Of a stretch of DNA of 64,000 nucleotides, positions 57,186 through 64,000 are shown one piece after another. The notes under the pieces are model-generated. The model did not search any database. It worked only from the letters and a program-made list of their open reading frames with translations, and had not been told where the DNA came from. The stretch is from contig JALBUN010000003.1 in the NCBI GenBank assembly GCA_025174535.1, forward strand, positions 1,882,501 to 1,946,500, written 5' to 3'. Source of the DNA: Cantharellus purpuraceus. Its lineage: Eukaryota; Basidiomycota; Agaricomycetes; Cantharellales; Hydnaceae. Every line of letters begins with the position of its first letter. The stretch's first letter is position 1. The translations under genes and the position numbers were made by a program.

Positions 57186-60100
57186 GAAGGCCCACTAGGT
57201 GGGTGCTGGAGAGCGGATGTGGTATAAAGGCAAAAAATGTCTAGGAGTATTGTCGGTCGTCATATTTTTCCTTGAGCTACTTACGTCGCATTAACCAATC
57301 ACATACAACATGAATCAATCCCTACTCACTCTCTTGATAGACGTTTGATCCGCGTAAGAGCCCATTATTCGCTTATGTTCAAACACAGAACTATGCCCTC
57401 GACTTCTTCGAAAGCATTGAACTCAACGATCCCTCCCTTCTAACCCGGTAGCTTATGCAATTAGGCCACGCAGGTTACGCCTCCTTACTCCAATAGATTC
57501 AGTTTTTAACTGACTACTGTTTCAATGACTCGCGGCAAGCGTACGTCCATTCATCTTTCATTCGCCGAATGTATAGCGCAGGACATGTGAAAAGCCATGA
57601 TACTCTATTTCCATTGTCATTCCCGAAGGTTCTAATTTGAATGAGTAATATTAGTGGTAAGCCATCACTTCGTCAACTTTTGCCACTATGTTTGTGACCT
57701 ATATAGAGCTGGGAACTCATGACCTCCTCTTTAAAAAAAATGCTTGATTTAGATGCTCGAATGCGGATTTTCAGCATGCGCAGGACAAAGTTCTTGAATT
57801 AATAGGCTCTAGAAAGATATTCATACCCAGCGGATGGCAATGTGGCACCAGTTCGACAGGATCCCTTTCATACCTCACATCTTCCATCCAGAACTGTATC
57901 ATCTCTGTCTCGGACCGAGCAGACAGCCAGGAGAACATCATAACTGCGCTTAGGGAGACTTGACGAAACATATCCGATCCTTCATGACCCTCCTTTCAAT
58001 GCGCGTGATTGCAGCAAAGGTGAAGCCTTTTCCAAATTGCTTCACGAAGAGTTATGCGATGAATTAGCCTCAGGATGAATCACCCTTCACCCCTAGTCCC
58101 AAACTTGAAAGTGGCAAATTTACCGCTTGGAATGCTTATACCACTGAAAAAATTATTAGGTTACTCTTTGCGGCACCACCTGCCATGGATTGCTAAGTTG
58201 GGCCAATGCCAAGGGCCTCTTACTGCTAGTTGTACGGTATGGACTAGTCCTAGCCGTCTCCATCATAACAAGTGCATGGCTACGTATTAACCCAGTGCTA
58301 TCACACCCCCAACCTGAGCGCAAAGAACTGCTCAGGAGAATCAGCCTGTCAGCGAATCTTGGATGAATCTACAGAAGTCAGCAACGTCGTCGACCAGCAT
58401 GTATACCTGAGCGTTTAATTTACAATGACAGGCTCCGAGACTGCTGTCAATGGTGTTCAAGTTGTAACCTCGTCCTACAGTATATTAGAAGTCGTGAGTG
58501 TTGGCAGCGTGGATACATGGATACAGTTTGGCACCTAGCTGTAGCGGCGCGCTTATTATTGGTGTGCACCATGTTGATTGCTTTCCAGATGTAGGTGGAA
58601 AGGCTCCCATTTTTGGATGCCATGAATAGTCAGCTAGCCTCTTGTTCTCATGAATGGCTTCATATAAGATATTTGCAGCGATCTTGCTCAGAATCCATAT
58701 ATAATCCACCAGCTGTCCGACATGCCTGCTCCAAAAGGATGATAGTTTTATAATGCATACTCGTTATTCACCTCCTAAAAATCGTCATAGCCACTTCCTT
58801 ATAAGGCAGGGCCTTCGTATCTTGTAACCCTAGATGGCCACACCCACGAGTCAGTGCAGTAGCCGAAGCCGAAAAAAAGGTACCAGGGCTGCCGGTAGCA
58901 AAGCCTCGTTATTCTGTTTCTAATGCGCATATGAGACCCTTAAGAACTACTTACTACCATCTATTACGATCCAGGCCAGTCCAGGGCAGGCCCAAACCCA
59001 GCTACCCGATTTCGAGGTGGAAGATCTCGTCGACGACAGGCTTCCTCTTGAGTATTTACTCCGCCCAAGCCGTTTTGGGAATCAACCGGCCAGCTCGGAA
59101 AGTGTGCTGGCCTGCCATTCGCCTCGACTGCCAGAGGCTTCAGAGGGAGCGGAGTCAACTGTATTTGCTAAGATTGCCACATTGGCTCACTATGGAACTG
59201 TGTGCCATTGGGCTTTCAGCACACATTAGTGGCCTTCATGAACGTCCAAGAAGTCCACGGTGAAGTTCTGTTAGCTACAGGCACTTTTGCTGCACCTTGT
59301 CCACGTTTGCCTCTGACAACCGATGCAGGCTAGAGACCGTTTGCACCAGACTTTGGAGCTTGAGCCCAGCCATCCGCCACTTGCCATTATCACATATTGA
59401 ACAGATCGGCCTTCCGTTCATTGTCTGGTAGAAACGACCACGCCTGGCACTCAATGTTAGAGCTATTAACAATTACCCCACCTGTGACGCCAAATGTCTG
59501 GAATGCATTACCTTGTCCCAACACTGTCTGGCGTCAGATGCGGTATTTTGCTTATCGTTCCCCTGACAAACCGTGTTATAAACACAACAATCTTATTTCG
59601 GGAGAATGAAAAATCATGGCCGCTTGCTGAGCAGACAGATCACCATGAGACATGGACGGGAGTTAAGCCGGTAGCGATGAGCCATAGGCATGCAGATGCC
59701 TAACAGGCCCCCGGCCAGTGCCTACCATTATGATCCGCCAACTTTGTAAATCCGCTCTTATTTACGCCCCTGGTGTATGCAACCCCTTGAAGTTCCACTC
59801 AAATAGAAAGGGGATTTTCAGTCCCCCTCGTGCGCAGCTACATCAGCTAGACATTGTGGAGGTTGCTCTACCAGATCAAGGTTCCCACAGCAACTGAGAG
59901 AGCCAAAGGTGAAGGGACCCAAGAGAATATTTTCAACTCGGAGCAAAGCTTGATAATACTACGTCGTCAGAGCAAGAACAGTGAGAAAACGGGGTTTTAC
60001 ATGAAGGGGGAAAATGGAAACGCGTAAAAGCTTGAAGTTCGCCACAATTCGGACGGTACGCCGGAGTCAAAAGAAGCCGCGCAACAGAAGGCGCCTGCGC

Positions 60101-60792
60101 GGCATGGTCTGGCGCAGGGATTGGTCGGGATACGCGGAATCGTCACAAGTTATGTAAGCTAAAATTAGGTCAAATTTCCGCTACGTTAGGTGCGGCTTCA
60201 GGCAAACCAGCCAAAATCGGGACCCTTGCTGGCGTACTTGTCGCCCGAGATTTACGCTAACGGAGTATCATGATAGTAGGTACTGGCCGGGGGCATATAC
60301 ACAGCGCGGCGGCTACTACCCAGCTTCGTTGTCCATGTCAAGGATTAGGGACCAATGCAACCTTCTCAAGACTCGGAGAAGGGAGCAATCGGCCTGCTCG
60401 GTTAAATGACTATGGCTCGTCAGAGGAGGGACGGATGGAATTGACATAGTCGGAGCATTATTAATTTCCGGGGATTCCGCTCACCATATTTCGTGCCTTG
60501 AATAAACTTCGCTTGGATTCTGGAGGGGCTTTTTTTGGCAACCTTTTTTCACTGCAACCAGTGCGTTCCACATCGCTGTATTTGGATTTACCCAAAATGG
60601 GCATCTGTTGTCCACAATGGTACGTTTACTGTGGCCCTCTTCCATGGTTCAGCGACACAGGCGGCCAGGGTCTCCGGCTAGCCTAGATCGACATAGCTGC
60701 CTTGAGGGGGCGTGTCAAAGCTATTCCTTCGGACATTACAGCAGACCGATGAATAAGTAGCCTTCTCTGCTTCACTTCCTGGGTGTCAGGGC
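57186..60792. other. about 3.6 kb without a confirmed gene
   Basis: An exon-like segment at 57341-57447 is discussed separately. A minus-strand frame at 57771-57971 (MFRQVSLSAVMMFSWLSARS) reads like protein but has no family match. The stretch 58000-60300 has many stops in all frames, and no RNA gene or transposon end is recognised. From about 60300 to 60792 lies the 5' region of the MFS gene. I see nothing else that can be named. Confidence 0.4.
57341..57447 (+). other. orphan exon-like segment
   Basis: Bordered by CTTGATAG| on the left and |GTAGCTTATG on the right. It reads TFDPRKSPLFAYVQTQNYAL followed by DFFESIELNDPSLLTR with no stop. The composition is protein-like, but no adjoining exon fits. 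It may be a relic of a lost gene or a 5' exon of an unrecognised one. Confidence 0.3.
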
Positions 60793-62871
60793 ATGGCTTC
60801 CTCGCATTACTCCTTGGTTCAATCTAGTGGTGGCGCTTCAAGTCCATCGGTAGAAATGGCAGAGCCTTCAACCAAGCGGGACATCCGTTTCTGGCTCATT
60901 ATATTTTCTCTATGTCTCAGTCTTTTTCTTTCAGCACTAGAATTCACTGCAGTCTCCACAGCGCTCCCTACCATCGTCGCCGCTCTGCACGGTAATAATT
61001 TTGTCTGGGTCGGCGCTGCATATGCTCTTGCTTCCTCAGCGATCCTCCCCATGACAGGTGGATTGGCACAATTGTTTGGTCGGGGCCCTGCCGTTCTTCC
61101 CTCCATTGCACTCTTCGCTCTGGGAAGTGTGCTCTGCGGGACAGCACATAGTATGACCATGATGATTGTTGGAAGAACTGTTCAAGGTATTGGCAGCGGG
61201 GCGATTTTATCACTTTCCACTATCATACTGGCCGATCTCGTTCCACTCGAGGAACGCGGTTTGTATGCAGGCATCTATGGGCTGTGAGGGAATTACAAGC
61301 CTTCACCCGCTTCTAACGACCTAATGAATCACTAGAACTTGGAGTGTTGCCGCTGCCATTGGCCCTGTAGTTGGTGGAGGTCTCGCTAGTAAGGGACAAT
61401 GGAGGTGGATCTTCTGTCAGTCCATTTTGATATTTCTCCTCAACATGTCTCGCCGCATTCTTATTCCCTAAAAATTTAGATATTAACCTCCCCTTATGCG
61501 GTGCATCAGCAATACTGGTTGCTGCATTTCTCCATTTGCCTACACCGCCAGGTAGCATCAAGGAAAAGCTGTCGCGTATAGACTGGATGTATGAACTTCT
61601 CTTTGTGTCATGCACGTGCTAATGCCTGGGTCTAGTGGAACCTTTCTAGTCATAACTTCAGCCTGTTCAACAACAATTGGCTTGACGGAAGGGGGAGTGG
61701 ACTTTCCTTGGAATTCCCCACGAATTCTTTCTCCATTAATCATTGGGCTAGCTGGACTAGTGCTATTCTTGAGCTACGAAGCCCTGTGGGCAAAGTATCC
61801 TCTCGTATGTCTTCTTTGCGCTGAAATAGTTACCGTCTCCTAATGCCAATCAGGTCCCGTTCTCCATTCTAGATAATAGAACAAGTCTCAGCGGGTAAGT
61901 TCCGAGGTCTTCTACGGGCGTGATACATGACATCGACCATATTCAAGATATGTGCAGACCTTCCTCCTTCCAGTTACAACCCTCGGGATCATCTGTGGGT
62001 GCCCTTCTTCTACTATCTCTCGCAGTCGCTCATCATCCATAAACAATAGACTATATCCCTGTATATTTTCAAGCTTGCAAAGACGCTGATGCTGTCAAAT
62101 CTGGTGTTCTCACGCTTGGGTTAGCAGCCATTGCGCCAGCCGCCGTCATTGGAGGGGTCTCAGTGAAGATTGTCAAGCGATACCGCCCACAAATGTGGAC
62201 GGGGTGGGTTCTGCAAGTTCTCGGAATGTCCCTGATGACGTCGATAAAGCTGGAAACAAGCACAGGCGCGGTGGTTGGATTTTGTGCCATTTTTGGAGCA
62301 GGAGCTGGGTGAGTTTACGCAGTATTGAGCGATTCGAACGGCTGACATAAGGTCCCTCCCACTCCAAGTATAAATTATGCCACACAAGTGTATCCAATTC
62401 AGGCGCCGTTACCGGTCTCTTCAAATGCTCACGCTCTGTCATTTTTTTCCTTCTTACGTACATTTTCTGGGGTGTGTACAATCCATTTCTGCTCGCAACA
62501 ACTTCATGAGATGACGGACTTGACAGATATGGGGCGTTACGCTCGGTGGTGCGGTTCTTCAAAATGGGCTAAGCACCCGATTACCGCAAGAATATACCTC
62601 CCAATTTCCTGCCGGTGTTGGACTCGCCTACTCTGCAATCCTGGGGATACGGGATCTTCCCCCAGCTTTAAAGGACGAAGTCCGTCAGGCATTCATCGAG
62701 AGTCTCAGGTTAATATGGATTGTTCTGTCTGCCATTTGCGGTGTAGGGCTGTTATCCGCCGTCGCGATGAAAGGACTGCCTATGCACACAGTCACAGATA
62801 AGGCGTGGGCGTTGAAACAGAAGGAGAAAAGATTGTCACAGGTGGGAGGTCGTCCTGCGAATGCTGGGTGA
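60793..62871 (+). CDS. MFS drug/proton antiporter (14-TM, DHA2-like), 547 aa, 9 exons
   Basis: Plasma-membrane efflux pump of the major facilitator superfamily. Exons 60793-61283, 61336-61415, 61480-61588, 61636-61804, 61854-61894, 61948-61994, 62050-62308, 62369-62471, 62527-62871; total 1644 nt. Motifs: LDxT-type motif in TM1 written as ALEFTAVSTALPTI, the loop motif GGLAQLFGRGPAVLP, GRTVQGIGSGAI (motif B), GPVVGGGLA (motif C), YYIPVYFQACKDAD, KRYRPQMWTGWVL, PLPVSSNAHALSFFSFLRTF and IWGVTLGGAVLQN. Length and motif order match fungal 14-TM efflux transporters. Exon borders in the middle were chosen by phase and motif continuity (for example SGYVQTFL across 61894/61948). The substrate cannot be told. 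Confidence 0.92.
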
Positions 62872-63449
62872 AGGCTGTCAGACGTGGACTGTGGTGTGCT
62901 AGTATTGCTGGAAGGTATATTTATTAGACTAGTCCGCAATCTCTTTTTCAGGGGTCCAGAACGTTGATTGATGTCGATTTGGGATTGACGAATGTAAAGA
63001 GACTAGCAAATCCAGACTATAAGGAGTGTGAGTCTAGCTAGGTATTGCAGAAGCATGTTTATGCACCTCAGCATCGTGTGCAATCACTGAGATAATTACC
63101 AAAGCTTTAGCTTTGGTTTCATATATGAGCCCATTTTTTCAGCAGTTTGCAAAATGTGCTTTGCTCCTGAGATGGCATGCTTCAGGGTGCAAACAATGTA
63201 CATAGTTGCCCACAATTAGTAATATCTATCATCCCCTATCTGTTGGTGTCCACTTTCTCCTTGTTGCATTTATCATCTACCACATGGAGTCTCATAAGTC
63301 CCCTTCCATTACTTTTACTGGTTCCACTGACTGTGCACACCCCCCTCCTAATGCAGGCTCATTTTCTGATGCTGGCAATAGTACTCTGGCTCATAATGGT
63401 GCCAATACAGACAATAATAGTTGCAATAGAGCAATATATTGGTTGGGCA
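62872..63449. other. 3' flank of MFS gene, then repeat-like sequence
   Basis: No gene is recognised. From about 63170 the sequence shares GTACATAGTTGCCCAC, in inverted orientation, with 49591-49606, so an old repeat probably begins here. A plus-strand frame (63206-63475) is Ser/Asn-rich and not identifiable. Confidence 0.4.
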
Positions 63450-64000
63450 ATGTGATATACAGTGTGTTTGTCTAAAAGTCTTCTACTTCTATATGTGGAC
63501 CCACATGTATACTTGGATCCACAGATTATGTAATAACTATATATGCACCCTATGGGTGCATATGTCTACCAAATATAGATTAGCCCTCAAATGGAAGGCT
63601 AAACATGCAGGTTCCATAAGGTTTTCAAGGGGTCAGAAAGGAAGAGTTGCATAGGTGGCAGCTGAATACACCTTAGAGCTTCAGGATTCTCCCTGTGGAA
63701 GTCTGCGATACACTTTCTAGCTCTGCTGGCATCCTTGGCTGGTATCCAAAGGTAGCCCTTCCAATGCACCAAGTACTCCAGTCTTCCTTGGAAAACCCTG
63801 CTATCAAGGATTTTCTCAACTTCATATTCCTGGACTCCATCTTGAATGATAGGAGGTGGTGGGGGGAATGAATGGCATTCAAGAATACAATCCTCTTCAT
63901 AGGGGTGCAGGAGAACAACGGAGAATACTGGATGAGTGTGACCAAAGAGTGGAGGAAGCTGCAGACTGTAGGCATTCCAAGAGACCACCTTGTTAATTGT
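63450..64000 (-). mobile_element. HP-family gypsy fragment at the window edge
   Basis: 63455-63575 is a diverged, truncated LTR-H (GTGGACCCACATGTATACTT, GCACCCTATGGGTGCAT). It is joined to a scrap of HP-type gag (about 63585-63610, RLALKWKAKHA on the plus strand). The minus strand from 63988 to 63599 follows: a C-terminal integrase tail (SWNAYSLQLPPLFGHTHPVF) and a chromodomain (EYEVEKILDSRVF, LEYLVHWKGYLW, about 63730-63830). The element continues beyond the window. It lacks the dense hairpins of HP. Confidence 0.75.

Noticed and set aside
58931..59263. Plus-strand 110-codon frame and its antisense
   Set aside because: Arg/Leu/Pro-rich with no motif, no splice context and overlapping frames on both strands; probably chance.

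Overview
The window looks like a chromosomal segment of a filamentous basidiomycete (Agaricomycetes). Genes carry many short introns of about 45-75 bases, and the housekeeping proteins are fungal in type. The repeat load, with chromodomain Ty3/gypsy elements and retroelement-borne Zn2Cys6-like ORFs, would suit Boletales, but that placement is a weak inference. Exon models for ELP1, two NmrA-like genes, SNU13, HSP10, a RING protein and an MFS transporter were built by hand from GT-AG sites, reading phase and family motifs. Each adds up to a whole number of codons. Left gene block (1-12,892): a hypothetical protein on the minus strand, a 15-exon ELP1 on the minus strand (8029-2670), then a 5'-truncated NmrA-like pseudogene (9640-10223) and an intact NmrA-like gene (11632-12892). 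Transposon island (13,185-about 49,245): nested retroelements separate this NmrA-like gene from a third copy at 50356-51610. Many insertions can be dated relative to each other because their target-site duplications (TSDs) are visible. A truncated copia (13185-13948) was hit by gypsy element Gyp1 (13949-24987). Gyp1 contains solo LTRs of two families, LTR-A (14014-15607, 19434-20886) and LTR-B (21177-21953). Next come repeat X (25701-27941, with LTR-B at 26751-27573) and a truncated MITE. Then follows the hairpin-laden gypsy element HP (28228-43557, minus strand). HP is interrupted by two solo copies of its own LTR (LTR-H), by an intact MITE inside one of these, and by the full-length gypsy element Gyp2 (34247-42828, TSD GGAGG). 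Last is a full-length young copia, Cop2 (43825-49245, TSD ACATT), whose reverse transcriptase is partly replaced by a second copy of repeat X. Right gene block (49,800-62,871): a duplicated NmrA promoter remnant, the third NmrA-like gene, an RNF5-like membrane-anchored RING E3 (minus), a decayed H-type lectin gene, the divergent pair SNU13 (minus) and HSP10 (plus), a stretch of about 3.6 kb without a clear gene, and a 9-exon MFS drug-efflux transporter (60793-62871). The right edge (63450-64000) runs into another member of the HP family. The most unusual signal is in HP. Its coding region is tiled almost end to end with short, mostly perfect hairpins (stems of 6-10 bp, loops of 1-12 nt), roughly 20 times more than chance predicts. 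Inserted elements and the HP relative at 63.6 kb lack them. One hairpin sits exactly on the reverse transcriptase active site and coincides with its Asp-to-Asn change. Other notable points are a 5-nucleotide exon shared by all three NmrA copies, an antisense Zn2Cys6-like ORF carried by both larger gypsy elements, and LTR differences in Cop2 that all fall at CpG sites.
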